The notes under the pieces: generated by a model | Told to the model about the DNA's origin: nothing | Seen by the model: only the letters and a program-made list of their open reading frames with translations | Database searches by the model: none | In this document: in pieces, positions 22,736 to 33,058 of the stretch | Numbering within the stretch: the stretch's first letter is position 1 | Layout: every line of letters starts with the position of its first letter | Program-made: the position numbers and the translations under genes | NCBI GenBank assembly: GCA_017163975.1 | Contig: JAFFSR010000291.1 | Coordinates: forward strand, 4,717,001 to 4,781,000 | Length of the DNA: 64,000 bases | Direction of reading: 5' to 3' | Source of the DNA: Anastatus disparis | Lineage: Eukaryota > Arthropoda > Insecta > Hymenoptera > Eupelmidae

Positions 22736-23160
22736 TATTTCAATTCTTATTTATTTATACATAAATTAACAAACAAATCAATAAATCTAACATTAAGTAA
22801 AAGTAAATACTTTACTTTTTCCTGTTTCTATAACTAACATTTTTCTGAAGTAACAAACTCTACCTTACAAATAGCTAAAATAAAAACTCAGTCAATCAGC
22901 TTATCTAACGCAAGGCGTAAGATTAAACTAACGCTTATACATTTACTTTTAATTTTTCCTTTGCTACTTTTTTTTCTTATGTTAATATGAAGTGAACCAT
23001 TTTTATTTTTTTTTTGCAAATATAATTCTGCACTAAATAAGTTAAAAATTACTGTTTTTTTTTCGTTGTTTTTTTTTCTTTTTTTCATTTTTTTTTTGTT
23101 TTCTGTTTCTCTTCTTTCTTTTTTTTCTCTCTCTCTCTCTCTGACAGGGTTTACAGTTTT

Positions 23161-23480
23161 TGAGCCTCACGGCATAAAGCTCGTAAATTATTTTTTCATG
23201 CTTAACAGCATTTAAAAATTTCTGGTGGAGAGTAAAGAAAGAATTTTTTTTTTAATCATAACGTTTTATTTCTTGAGGGTCTTGTAGGTCTTGAGCCTCA
23301 CGGCATAAGACTTGCAATTCGCCGTTTGTGCTTAACAGCACGAAGGGCTCAACCTGAAGAAAATAAAAAAGGGAAGAAACAAGTTGACCCTATATCTGAA
23401 AGTCTATTTTCAATTTTGGGCTTGTATCTATTGAGCCTCACGGCATACAGTGCTAGTTCTCTTTTATCGCTTAACAGCGG
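23161..23480 (+). repeat. Three bipartite leader repeats with paired mini-hairpins
   Basis: Units at 23161-23210, 23292-23340 and 23432-23480 each consist of TTGAGCCTCACGGCATA, about 20-24 variable bases, then GCTTAACAGC. Both conserved blocks can form a three-pair stem with a four-base loop (GCC-TCAC-GGC and GCT-TAAC-AGC). Conservation of the ends with free variation between suggests RNA or DNA protein-binding sites, perhaps for packaging. A pyrimidine-rich tract follows (23540-23650). Confidence 0.75.
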
Positions 23481-23666
23481 CAAAAGACTTGGAAAGAGAA
23501 AAGAGACAATTAGGTGTTGGAGCAACTTTTTCTAATAAATATTTTTTTTTCCTTCCCCTCTTCTTTTTTCTTTTCTTCCTCTCTTCAAATAATCATTATT
23601 TTTTTTTCTCTTTTTGATTTTTTTTTTTTTTTTTTTTTTCTGCTTTCCTCCTTATTTCTCCAGTAA

Positions 23667-24041
23667 ATGACAGATAATAAAAGGAGAGGCCTTGGCCTTA
23701 AGATAAGGCAAACAGCAGATAAGCTAAGTCTGCAAGGAGAGGCCAGAGCGCGGTTTATAGGGTGGGTCAAAGAAAACGACATTGATCTAGAGCCACAATT
23801 TCTACTACCGAGAAAGAAAATCGGCCCAAAAAGAGGTCTAGTCGTTAACCCATACGTAATCGACACGCCAGCTAAATATTTAATAACTCCCCCCCGGATA
23901 CAACAACCGCAACAGCAGCGCGTTGTAATCGATTTGAGTCTCGAAGAACTACAACCCGCACCAGCTCCGCTATCGCCCTTGCAAGTTGACCAAGCCGGTC
24001 AACATATGCAGTCGGAAAATAATCTAATTACTATCGATTAA
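23667..24041 (+). CDS. Small pre-gag ORF of unknown function
   Basis: This 124-codon frame lies in the leader upstream of gag, and in the same frame as gag but separated by stops. The N-terminal half is basic (NKRRGLGLKIRQTADKL, RARFIGWVKEND, PRKKIGPKRG). The C-terminal half is rich in Pro and Gln (ITPPRIQQPQQQ, QPAPAPLSPLQ). The start ATG sits right after a long pyrimidine tract, which could act as a splice acceptor (TTTCTCCAGTAAATG). I do not recognise a family. It may be an accessory protein, an alternative N-terminus for gag by splicing, or a chance frame; its length and biased composition favour a real product. Confidence 0.5.
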   Translation: MTDNKRRGLGLKIRQTADKLSLQGEARARFIGWVKENDIDLEPQFLLPRKKIGPKRGLVVNPYVIDTPAKYLITPPRIQQPQQQRVVIDLSLEELQPAPAPLSPLQVDQAGQHMQSENNLITID

Positions 24042-24233
24042 AAAAATCTTCTTATATCGCGTTTCCTTTCTTCTATAAGGAGCATTTTATTTAAAATTTC
24101 TTTTTCTTCTCCTTTTTCTCAAAATTAACCTAAGAAATTAATCTTTATATATATAAATAACAATTTATAATAATAATTGCACAAGCGATAGTCTATTTTT
24201 TTTAAATAGCCTAGATTTTAAATATCTTATAAA

Positions 24234-25703
24234 ATGGCTACCGGAGGAATTAACGACAAAGATTTGCCGCTCACCGAAGAGGAGTTAAGACTATATGCTA
24301 ACAACTTAAAAGAACGCGAACAAAGAATTAAGGATTTAGAACAAGCGCTAGGGAATCGTGAGAAGAAAGTCCTAAGTGAGGCAGAACGGTTAAAGCAGGA
24401 CGCGATGGACTCGTTAAATGTAGAAAAGGAACGCGTTCAAATGCTTGAAAAGGAACTCGAAAAAGAAAGAAAACGCCGCGAAAATCTTGAAATTACCATA
24501 TCGGACACTGCCTCTAGTGTATCAAATTTTCCCTTAGCACAAACTAATAAAATAGATTTGGGATCTCAAAATAAAACGAATTTGAGGTTAAAGCCAATAG
24601 ACGAAACCGAGGAGTTGACAGAGGACGTGATAACTCAATTAGCAAAAATGCGCCGTGACATAGATCGAATGCGTGCAACTCGCTCAACGTCCCCCGTACC
24701 GCAAGCACAGCAGACATTACCACCAGACCCAGCATCAAGACCTCATAATAACCTAGCAGAACCACAGAATTCCTGGACTGTGCCACCAAGCATTTACATA
24801 AAGGAGGCCTTGAACAGCATACCAAAATTTGACGGAACAAACTTAATACCTTTTGTCAGAGCATGCAAACGCGCAACTCAAATAGTTCCTCAGCACCTTG
24901 AGAGAGAGTTAATAAAGTTAGTGAAAAATAAACTCGAAGACAAAGCGTATATCGCGTTCGAGCACAATAATTTCGGAACATTGGACGAATTCGTCGATAG
25001 ACTAAAATCCGTTTTTGCCCCCACAGAAACTCTAAACAATCTAAGAGGTAAACTTGATCAAATTTATAAGGGAAGAAACGAGTCACTGCTTAATTTTATT
25101 ACACGAATCGTTGACCTTAAAGAAGCTATTATCGATCGAAAACGTTTCGATATCAGCAATGAATTAACTCGTGACGAACTTTCTGAAATCGAAGGAGATA
25201 TAATCGAAGGATTTCGAGACGGCTTACCGCCGGAATTTAGGCAAAGGCTTAAAAACCCAGCAAACTTAACTCTGAACGAAGTATTCGACGACGCAATCGC
25301 GGTAGATAAGCAGATTGATAGGAACAACTTGAAGCATGGATATAAGATCAACGAAAGAAATAAAAATCTTTATGAAAACAGACGAGATATGAACGAAGCA
25401 ACAGCTGCAAAACCGGATGTGCCACGAGCAACCACATCTAATCAGGGGAGATACAACCAGACTAACAACCAATCAAGTGACAGAAACAAAAGTCATAATA
25501 ACAATTACCAGATAAAAATATGTGCCTATTGCAAAAACAGAGGTCATGTAAAGGAAGAGTGCCGTAAATTAAAATGGGTCAAAGAGAATCAACAAAAAAC
25601 GAGACGAACGCTCCAGCGAAGGGCGCTCCTGGAGCGGCAACCGAGAGAAAACGCGTCCAGTGAACGCGATTGTAACAGAACTTACATCTACACCGTCAAC
25701 TAA
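24234..25703 (+). CDS. gag: Gag polyprotein
   Basis: The 489-codon frame has a charged N-terminal coiled coil (roughly residues 15-95, repeated Glu/Lys heptads such as LKEREQRIKDLEQALGNREK), then a Gln/Pro-rich spacer. A capsid-like region follows (about 185-390, IPKFDGTNLIPFVRACK, LRGKLDQIYKGRNESLLNF). Last come an Asn-rich linker and one CCHC zinc knuckle (CAYCKNRGHVKEEC, about residue 429) with a basic tail. Gag forms the intracellular particle and packages RNA. The frame ends with TAA at 25701-25703, and the protease lies in the same frame just beyond it, so read-through rather than the frameshift usual in gypsy elements would be needed for a fusion. The ATG at 24234 follows an AT-rich leader and is the first in frame. 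Confidence 0.9.
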   Translation: MATGGINDKDLPLTEEELRLYANNLKEREQRIKDLEQALGNREKKVLSEAERLKQDAMDSLNVEKERVQMLEKELEKERKRRENLEITISDTASSVSNFPLAQTNKIDLGSQNKTNLRLKPIDETEELTEDVITQLAKMRRDIDRMRATRSTSPVPQAQQTLPPDPASRPHNNLAEPQNSWTVPPSIYIKEALNSIPKFDGTNLIPFVRACKRATQIVPQHLERELIKLVKNKLEDKAYIAFEHNNFGTLDEFVDRLKSVFAPTETLNNLRGKLDQIYKGRNESLLNFITRIVDLKEAIIDRKRFDISNELTRDELSEIEGDIIEGFRDGLPPEFRQRLKNPANLTLNEVFDDAIAVDKQIDRNNLKHGYKINERNKNLYENRRDMNEATAAKPDVPRATTSNQGRYNQTNNQSSDRNKSHNNNYQIKICAYCKNRGHVKEECRKLKWVKENQQKTRRTLQRRALLERQPRENASSERDCNRTYIYTVN

Positions 25704-26654
25704 GAAGAAACAACGCCAATCGTCATCGTGGAATCCCCGCAATTTCTACATAATTTCGTTGAAGCTATGGTTGATTCAGGTGCGCAGCCCAATATAGCCA
25801 AAATAGGCATTTTTAACGGAGACGTAATTGTTAACGAATCAAACCGACCATTGTTAAGAGGAATATCGGGAACCGATATACCTTCGATTGGTACATGCGT
25901 CATTGACATATATGGATCCCCAACAGAGGTCATTATAGTCGCCAATGATTGTCCGATGAAAACAGAAGCAATTATAGGTTCAAACTTCTGTGAGCAGCAC
26001 GGTGCAAGCCTCGATTTCTATCGAAAGGCACTAATTTTCGAGGACAAAACCTTGCCTTTCGTAAATTTAAAAGACGTTAAAAGAATACCTGCTCTAGCAA
26101 CCGCAACTGTACGTTTCCCGTTGAATAACCCAGAAGATGAATATGGCTATATTAGGAAAATAAAATTTAACGAAAAAGGCATAGTGGCAGGAAACATCAT
26201 GGCAATCAACGACCAAGGCTACGTTGACATAGAGGTATTCAATACCAATATCTTTGATATCGACCTAAAAATAACACCGCTAATTCTAGAACCAACACAG
26301 AAATATTATCAGCATCGTAACGAGAAAATTTTTATAGACAAAGATAGCACTCTCTTCATGGATATAGAAGATATAGAAGAAGTTAACGTCACGAACCAAG
26401 CGCCTTCTCTTATTTCTATGCAGGCCAATGTAGATGATACGAGGTCAGCCGATGAACTAATCAATGACTTAATTACTTTCGAATATGGTGAAGAATACGA
26501 TCGAGTCTTTCAGAGACGCTACTCAGACAGTACTATTTGCTCATCTTCCGAAGAAGACCTTCAAATTCAAGAAAATATAATTCCTAAATCTAAGGTTCCT
26601 GTGCAGATGTTACCCAATTCTGCAACGTCATGCGTTGAGTCCGAAAATGCTTAG
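25704..26654 (+). CDS. Retropepsin-type protease region of pol
   Basis: The region is open in the gag frame immediately after the gag stop. No ATG is needed if it is made by read-through; the first alternative start is a GTG at 25728. The aspartic protease signature is EAMVDSGAQPNIAKIG, with the flap and second part including AIIGSNFCEQHG (ILG-like hydrophobic-hydrophobic-Gly). Beyond residue 110 there is an acidic extension of unknown role (FMDIEDIEEVNV, CSSSEEDLQIQ). It cleaves Gag-Pol during particle maturation as a homodimer. It ends with TAG at 26652-26654, again in frame with what follows. Confidence 0.85.
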   Translation, partial: EETTPIVIVESPQFLHNFVEAMVDSGAQPNIAKIGIFNGDVIVNESNRPLLRGISGTDIPSIGTCVIDIYGSPTEVIIVANDCPMKTEAIIGSNFCEQHGASLDFYRKALIFEDKTLPFVNLKDVKRIPALATATVRFPLNNPEDEYGYIRKIKFNEKGIVAGNIMAINDQGYVDIEVFNTNIFDIDLKITPLILEPTQKYYQHRNEKIFIDKDSTLFMDIEDIEEVNVTNQAPSLISMQANVDDTRSADELINDLITFEYGEEYDRVFQRRYSDSTICSSSEEDLQIQENIIPKSKVPVQMLPNSATSCVESENA

Positions 26655-26945
26655 CGCGACACGGTAGACGATGACGCTCCGAACTCTATCGCAAATTTAA
26701 TCGAATCCCCCGGCCGAAATCCAAAACCATCGTACGCAAAGCCCGAAAACGCCCCGCGCAACACGGTAAGCGACGATGACAATGTGTGACATAGCAGCTA
26801 CGAGACTTATGCTAAGCCCGAAAAAGCTCCGCGCAACACGGTAAGCACAAGTCTAACAAAAGGGGAATTTGAAATATCAGATAACGAAAGCACAGAAACC
26901 ACTGAAGAAGATATAATAATTCGAGATTTCCTTCCAGGTGCAAAT
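26655..26945 (+). pseudogene. In-frame linker between protease and RT, with a stop
   Basis: The pol frame continues through this stretch and is interrupted only by TGA at 26787-26789. It encodes an imperfect repeat: RDTVDDD, then AKPENAPRNTVSDDD, then AKPEKAPRNTVS. An acidic segment (SDNESTETTEEDIIIRDF) leads into the RT ORF. That three successive blocks share one frame and are broken by TAG and TGA suggests recent point mutations or programmed suppression. Confidence 0.7.
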
Positions 26946-29900
26946 TTGCTGGACTATATCGAAATAAATCAGGTGAATCAACCAATAGAAACTTATGTAA
27001 ATTACTCTGATATAGAACCATGCATCAACAGAACTATCTTAGACATAAATACTGTCACTGAATTCTACGTCAAGCCATATAAAAAGGATATTCGAAGTTC
27101 AAAACACAAAAATTTTGAGCGAGTATACAATGCTAATGTCAAAAACAGAACAGAATGTATATTAAACGACATACCTAAAAACCATATAGCGGAAGAAAAC
27201 GAAGCAAGGCTGCAGAAGCTCATTGAAAAAACTGCTGATGTTTTTCATTTGAAAGGAGAACCCCTATCTGCCACTAACATAATCGAACATAAAATCGAAA
27301 CCTACGACGAAGAACCAGTGAACGTAAGACAGTATCCAATACCTCAAAAATTGCAAGAAGTTGTTTACGAGCAAATAAGTAAATTGTTAGAATCAGATAT
27401 AGTCGAAAGAAGTGAATCGCCTTTTAACAGCCCTCTCTGGGTTGTCAAAAAGAAAGACGATATTGAAGGGAAGCCACAGTGGAGAGTTGTAGTCGATTTC
27501 CGAAAATTAAATGAAAAAATCAAGCCATATCCACATCCAATCCCATATATTACGCATTTAGTCGAGCAACTCGGCGGGGCTCGCTATTTTATTGTCGTGG
27601 ATATGTATTCAGGTTTTCATCAGGTGATGATTAGAGAAGAAGACCGAGAGAAAACAGCATTTTCTACTCCTTATGGTCACTTTCACTTCAAAAGAATACC
27701 TTTCGGAATTCGAACAGCGGCAAGTACTTTTCAAGAATTAACCAATAAAATATTAGGGCATAAACCGTTAGATCTAAGCTCGAAAGGAAAAGGAAAGCTA
27801 GGATATATTGATGACGTCATACTATTCGCGGAAAATCTAAACGATCTAGACGAATTATTTCTGGAATTCACAGAGATTTTAAGGAAATCTAACCTAAAAT
27901 TAAATCCCTTAAAGTGCCAATTTTACGAAACATCAGTGACATTTCTTGGTCACGAGATTAGTCATAAAGGCATGAGACCAGACCCAAATAAGACCCAAGC
28001 TGTCGTAAATTTCCCTCGTCCACGAAATGTCAAGGGAATACGCCAATTTCTTGGTCTGTGCGGATATTATCGACGTTTCATCCCAAATTTTGCAACGATC
28101 GCAAAGCCATTGACAAACCTTTTGAAAAAAGCAGTAGCTTTCAATTGGTCAGATGAACAGGAAATAGCTTTTGAGACGCTCAAAAACTGCCTAATTAATG
28201 AACCAATTTTGCAACATCCAAACTTCGAAGAGGAATTCTTCGTAACAACAGACGCCTCAGACTACGCAGTCGGTGGTGTCCTATCTCAAAAGAAGGAAAA
28301 TTCAGATTTACCTGTAGCTTACGCAAGCCGATTGCTTACAAAAACCGAGATGAATTATAGCACTATCAAAAAGGAACTACTCGCAATGCGATTTTGCGGC
28401 GATCAATTCGACTATTGTCTGATTGGCCGACATTTCACCTTTATAACTGACCACCAACCTCTCGTTTGGCTGCACAAAATAAAGGACTGTACATCTAAAT
28501 TAAAAAAATGGTATTTTGAATTAAGAGACAAATTTGACTTTACAATCAGATATCTTCCAGGAAAAATTAATTTCGTCGCCGACGCGCTATCACGTAACCC
28601 TCCGGATAACGAAGTGCAAAATATACGCGAATCGGAAACTAAAGAAATCGTTAAGATAACTTCCGAGGAAAATACGTGTAAACCGGTCTATAAAATAAAC
28701 GCTTTAGAGTCAATCGCAACCGAGACACTGTTTAAAAAGAATGACTTCCTAGCAGTAAGAAACAGTAAGGACAGTTTTTATTTATGCCAAAGCAAACAGT
28801 ACATTAAATCAAATAATAAAGTAATATCTATACGATGGTTAACGCGTCAAGACGGAGACGAACATATATATTCTTTTGACTATGACGATAAGATACCCTT
28901 CGACAGCATACTAACAAGCGTAAAATTGACTAAAATCGAGCAAGACAGATATCAACTGCCAGCCGACGAACTGTCACGGACGCTAGACATCCTTAAGGAA
29001 TCTTTAGAAGCCACAGCAAATAAACCACCCGAAGACGCTCACGTGACTGACGATGCTATGAATGAAAATATAAATATTTCCGAGGATCATCAATCGCTCA
29101 GGGACGAATTACATTCAAATCCGTCCAGGGCGAATGAAGCTCCTCTATCTGTTGAGTATGAGATAGGTCGAGACGAATCAAATCGACCTCGACCATCACG
29201 AAATATAATCGAAACGAGAGATAACTTTCTCATGGCAAAAGACAATCTGACCTATTTCATAACACAAAAAAATCAACCTCTCGACTCAGGAGCACTTTTT
29301 CTGCAACAAGAACAAAGACTTCCCGCCCTGCAAGATATTGTCCTTGCAAGAGCAAAAGTCATTGAAAATGACAAAAAGATTCTGATAGCTTTGCCAATTA
29401 AAGAAAATCTGCATATACAAACAGATAGAGAAATTTTCAAGGATGCTATTTTTTCGCTGCTAGACATATGCCAAACAACGTCTCTGGTATCCTTGAGAAT
29501 TTCGAAAACAGAACAGATAGACGATATCACGTGGAGTGAAATTGTCGATCTGTTGAAAGATATATTTTCAGATTCTCAAACTAAGATAATAATCTGTAAA
29601 AACTTAATACAAATACCAGGAGTAGATCTGCGTGAACAAATTATACGCGAAATTCACGAATCACCAATAAACGGCCATAAAGGTATAACAAAGACATATA
29701 ACCGAGTTAGACAACACTATTTTTGGCCAAATATGAAAGCGGGAATCCAAAATTTTGTCAACGCGTGTCGCACTTGTCAACTAAATAAACTAGTTAGAAA
29801 TAAGGTTAGGCAACCTATGGTGTTAACAGACACACCGGGTTCTAGCTTCGAAAAGATTTCGTTAGATATCGTAGGTCCATTGGATAGGACCAGAAATGGG

Positions 29901-30710
29901 AACATGTACATTTTGACGATGCAAGATTTGTTAACAAAATTTTGTATAGCTGTCCCTTTAGATTCCACTACGTCAACAGCAATTGCCGATGCTTTTCTAA
30001 AACGATTTGTTTTTATTCATGGGTCACCAAGGATAGTCCTGACGGATCAAGGTGCGAATTTTATCAGTTCATTAATGAAAAACGTCGCGAAAATGTGTAA
30101 AATTAAAACATGTACTACCACCGCATTTCACCCTCAATCCAATGGATCTATTGAGCGAATGCATCACTCGTTAAAGGAATGGTTAATGAACTATGTATCA
30201 AATATACGACAATGGGATGAATGGTGTGAATGTGCGACATTTTCCTACAATACCAGCGTTCATGAAGGGACGAAGCTCACCCCATACGAATGCGTATATG
30301 GGAAGATAGCTCGCGTTCCATCAGCGAGGGCGGTATTGGGGGAAAATACTACCGATACTTATTATGACTATTTGACTAGATTAAGATCAAAATTGTTAGA
30401 AATACACGAATTAGCTAAAGAAAATCTAAATAACGCAAAAAGACGTTCCAAGGAATATTACGATAGGAAGTTAAACCCGTGTAATTTTAAGGTTAATGAT
30501 CACGTAATGCTATTAATAGAACCTAGAAAAGGAAAGTTTCAACCGCAGTATACCGGGCCACATAGAATTCTCGAAATATTAGAAAATGGTAGAAATATTA
30601 AAATTTCTTTTAAAAACACTACTAAAATTGTACACCCAAATAAATTGCGCTTAACGAAACTAAGATCTGAAAGCTCGATCGATAATGATCAGAACTCTAC
30701 ATTTGACTAA
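26946..30710 (+). CDS. pol: Pol: reverse transcriptase, RNase H, integrase
   Basis: The 1254-codon open stretch continues the gag/pro frame, so the first listed codon is not necessarily a start. The RT domain spans about residues 125-330 (FNSPLWVVKKKD, RVVVDFRKLNE, YFIVVDMYSGFHQV, RIPFGIRTA, active site GYIDDVILFA near 285). Connection and RNase H follow (FLGLCGYYRRFIPNF; TTDASDYAVGGVLSQ near 434; ITDHQPLVWL; ADALSRNP). After a long charged spacer comes integrase: an HHCC zinc finger (HESPINGH...CRTCQ, about 903-945), then the DDE core with SLDIVGP, LTDQGANF and SIERMHH, and a C-terminal GPHRILEI segment. All catalytic residues seen are intact. It copies genomic RNA into DNA and inserts it. 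Confidence 0.95.
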   Translation: MLDYIEINQVNQPIETYVNYSDIEPCINRTILDINTVTEFYVKPYKKDIRSSKHKNFERVYNANVKNRTECILNDIPKNHIAEENEARLQKLIEKTADVFHLKGEPLSATNIIEHKIETYDEEPVNVRQYPIPQKLQEVVYEQISKLLESDIVERSESPFNSPLWVVKKKDDIEGKPQWRVVVDFRKLNEKIKPYPHPIPYITHLVEQLGGARYFIVVDMYSGFHQVMIREEDREKTAFSTPYGHFHFKRIPFGIRTAASTFQELTNKILGHKPLDLSSKGKGKLGYIDDVILFAENLNDLDELFLEFTEILRKSNLKLNPLKCQFYETSVTFLGHEISHKGMRPDPNKTQAVVNFPRPRNVKGIRQFLGLCGYYRRFIPNFATIAKPLTNLLKKAVAFNWSDEQEIAFETLKNCLINEPILQHPNFEEEFFVTTDASDYAVGGVLSQKKENSDLPVAYASRLLTKTEMNYSTIKKELLAMRFCGDQFDYCLIGRHFTFITDHQPLVWLHKIKDCTSKLKKWYFELRDKFDFTIRYLPGKINFVADALSRNPPDNEVQNIRESETKEIVKITSEENTCKPVYKINALESIATETLFKKNDFLAVRNSKDSFYLCQSKQYIKSNNKVISIRWLTRQDGDEHIYSFDYDDKIPFDSILTSVKLTKIEQDRYQLPADELSRTLDILKESLEATANKPPEDAHVTDDAMNENINISEDHQSLRDELHSNPSRANEAPLSVEYEIGRDESNRPRPSRNIIETRDNFLMAKDNLTYFITQKNQPLDSGALFLQQEQRLPALQDIVLARAKVIENDKKILIALPIKENLHIQTDREIFKDAIFSLLDICQTTSLVSLRISKTEQIDDITWSEIVDLLKDIFSDSQTKIIICKNLIQIPGVDLREQIIREIHESPINGHKGITKTYNRVRQHYFWPNMKAGIQNFVNACRTCQLNKLVRNKVRQPMVLTDTPGSSFEKISLDIVGPLDRTRNGNMYILTMQDLLTKFCIAVPLDSTTSTAIADAFLKRFVFIHGSPRIVLTDQGANFISSLMKNVAKMCKIKTCTTTAFHPQSNGSIERMHHSLKEWLMNYVSNIRQWDEWCECATFSYNTSVHEGTKLTPYECVYGKIARVPSARAVLGENTTDTYYDYLTRLRSKLLEIHELAKENLNNAKRRSKEYYDRKLNPCNFKVNDHVMLLIEPRKGKFQPQYTGPHRILEILENGRNIKISFKNTTKIVHPNKLRLTKLRSESSIDNDQNSTFD

Positions 30711-31017
30711 AGATTTCTTAAAGTGAATACACATAACGATAATTAACGTAAATCTGCGTATTATTTATTTATTTATTTTTTTTCTTTCATCCGATTTCTT
30801 TGAGATACGTATGCATATCCAAATTTTTCTTTTCTTTAGATGTAATAATGAATAAAGAAACTTAAGCAAGTTGGTGAATTCACTTTACCTAATCACGCAT
30901 CTTTAAAAATTCATCTTAGTAATTGGGTACAAATGCTTATAACCTCAATCAACTGTAACTACGCAACATAATAACCATACCTATATCAGTATAATGAGTC
31001 TACGAATAATCTTAAGT

Positions 31018-31040
31018 TATTTTTCTTTGTTATAGGAGGA
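31018..31040 (+). promoter_or_regulatory. Candidate env splice acceptor
   Basis: TTATTTTTCTTTGTTATAG lies just before GAGGATG, whose ATG opens env. A pyrimidine-rich tract ending in TATAG fits a eukaryotic 3' splice site, matching the spliced-env strategy of errantiviruses. The LTR-resident AAG|GTAAGC near 22003 is a possible donor partner. Confidence 0.6.
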
Positions 31041-33027
31041 TGAACTGCAAATTAATGTTCTTTTTGTACACTTATATTCGAGTCGCCGTCACTTTTACGA
31101 CATATGAATGCGGATCTGCCACCCCCAACATAACGACTATAGCACTTACAGAAGTCGGAGACTGCGTGCTATCCGACGCAGCACCTGCTGAAGAAGAAAT
31201 ATACCTCCAGCTGCTACAACATACTCAATATTTCAAGGTCCGAGCTTACCAATGTAGAATAAAGGTAGAGCAGGAAATTACGTATTGCGGTATGCATTCG
31301 CACAACTCAAAAGTAAAAGGAGGCTCTACCACATTCATGGAGTTGGCAACGAGAGAAGCATGCGAAGATCTCGTTAGATATGGCCAATATAAATATGGAC
31401 GCTCCGTAATAAATAATCTATTGGTGAACGCGACCAATAGAAGGACTGTCACAGCCGCCGGAAGATTGGATGCAAACGGATATTGTGAGAGTACAACTTA
31501 CAATGATAATGGATATGAATACGAAAAGGTAGTCGTAACTGCGAAGCTGGAGATCAAAGCAACAGACTACGAGGTCACCGTAGATAAAAAAAAGAATATG
31601 GTGATCCTAAGCACCGGAACTCGATGCAGCTACACCAGCGGTAGATGCATTGATGAGGAAGAAAGCTGCATTTTCTGGACCCCAGTAATGGGATCCACAT
31701 GTAAGTTCGATGAATTCACCATCCTATATGAAGGTATAGGGACACGTATGGTTGATAACAATTCGAACGCTCCCGTTATCTACTTTGGTAATTCAACTGG
31801 GAAGATAAATTTTTGTCTAACCAAAACTGGAGAAGAAATGCTATGCGGATATAAATTAATTAAAACGGATCAAACAGAACTATTCATTTTGGAAACCACA
31901 AGAGGCAAATCATTCACCACCCGAAAAAGCTTGGAGGTACCAGATATCATCCTTACTACATATTTTAACGCAAAAATAATGAATCTCGGAAGACATCTCG
32001 ATAAACAACTAGGATCACTATATCGTGACATAGTCCTGCACCGATGTATATTGGAGAAGCAAATCATAGAAAATGCTCTACCTCTGGCGTTCTCAAATCC
32101 TTTTCAACAGACCTTTTTGCCATGAAAGTTATGAAGAAGCAAGGTTATTTAGCCATAGCAGCAGGAGAAGTCGCCCACATAATTCAATGTGTACCACGAT
32201 CCGGCAAAATAAGAAAAACAGAACAATGCTACTACGAAGTACCAGTGACTTGCGATGACGAAGCGTACTTCGCCAAACCTATCAGCAAGGTGCTAGCACA
32301 AATAGGAACGATTAGAGATTGCAACACACTTATACCAAGTATCTTCAAAATCAGCGAGAAATAGTTTAAGATTCACCTTACAGCAACGGAGGTAAACCTA
32401 CCACAAACCCTAAAACCATTTGTCCAACCGACCTGGAAACACGCCAGCATCTCAGAAGTCTTGGAAAATGGAATATACACACCGGAAGACCTGCAAAATC
32501 TACGCGAACATTCGATCTTTTCAGCCGAAAAGCCTGCAATGCTAGAAGCAATAGCGAGACGGCTTAACGACAGAGAAGCAAAGACGCGCTCTGTAAAGTT
32601 TAACAACCTGTTGACGCCAGAAGAAATGGAAACAATGATGGAATCCACACTTAACAAAATGTGGAATGGGTTTCAAAAATTTGGCCAAATCTCGGCAGGA
32701 ATATTAATGATTATCCTGTTATGCCAAGTAATCAAACTAATCTTCGACACCATAATCCGCGGATACACTCTATACACGGTATATGGATGGAGTACAAGAC
32801 TCCTGGGAGCCATTTTCGGCTCGATAACACATTTGCTTACGAGCCTGGCTAAGCCCGAACGTACAGAGAAGGATAAAACATCAGAACACGGAACAGCCAC
32901 TGGGTCAACGGAATCATTGAATCCGCCAAGAAGAGGACTCAGCAGATCTAACTCTATGCCACCATCAAGAAAAACCATCCGAGACATCGAGCTCAAACTG
33001 TTGGGAACCCCAAAGCAAAACAATTAA
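31040..33027 (+). pseudogene. env: Env: chuvirus-like (Monjiviricetes-type) glycoprotein, broken
   Basis: The first frame (31040-32125, 361 codons) has a hydrophobic N-terminus like a signal peptide, many Cys, NITT/NATN/NSTG glycosylation sites and patterns such as YCGMHSH, GYCEST and TRCSYTSGRC. Between about 32045 and 32125 the reading shifts to another frame (GYLAIAAGEVAHIIQC, CYYEVPVTC). A TAG at 32362-32364 interrupts that frame, which then runs to 33027 with GIYTPEDLQNL, a hydrophobic membrane segment (ILMIILLCQVIKLIFDTII) and a polar cytoplasmic tail. Cysteine spacing and these motifs recall glycoproteins of chuvirus-like negative-strand RNA viruses, known to have been captured by insect LTR elements. 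They do not resemble the baculovirus-F-like env of Drosophila gypsy (no furin site seen). The family is inferred from memory of its pattern. The gene cannot encode one intact protein as it stands. Confidence 0.75.
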
Positions 33028-33049
33028 AATCTTATTGCTTTGTTTTCAC

Positions 33050-33058
33050 GGTGGGGGG
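33050..33058 (+). promoter_or_regulatory. Polypurine tract
   Basis: GGTGGGGGG directly precedes the 3' LTR start TGTTAC, the expected plus-strand primer position. Confidence 0.75.
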
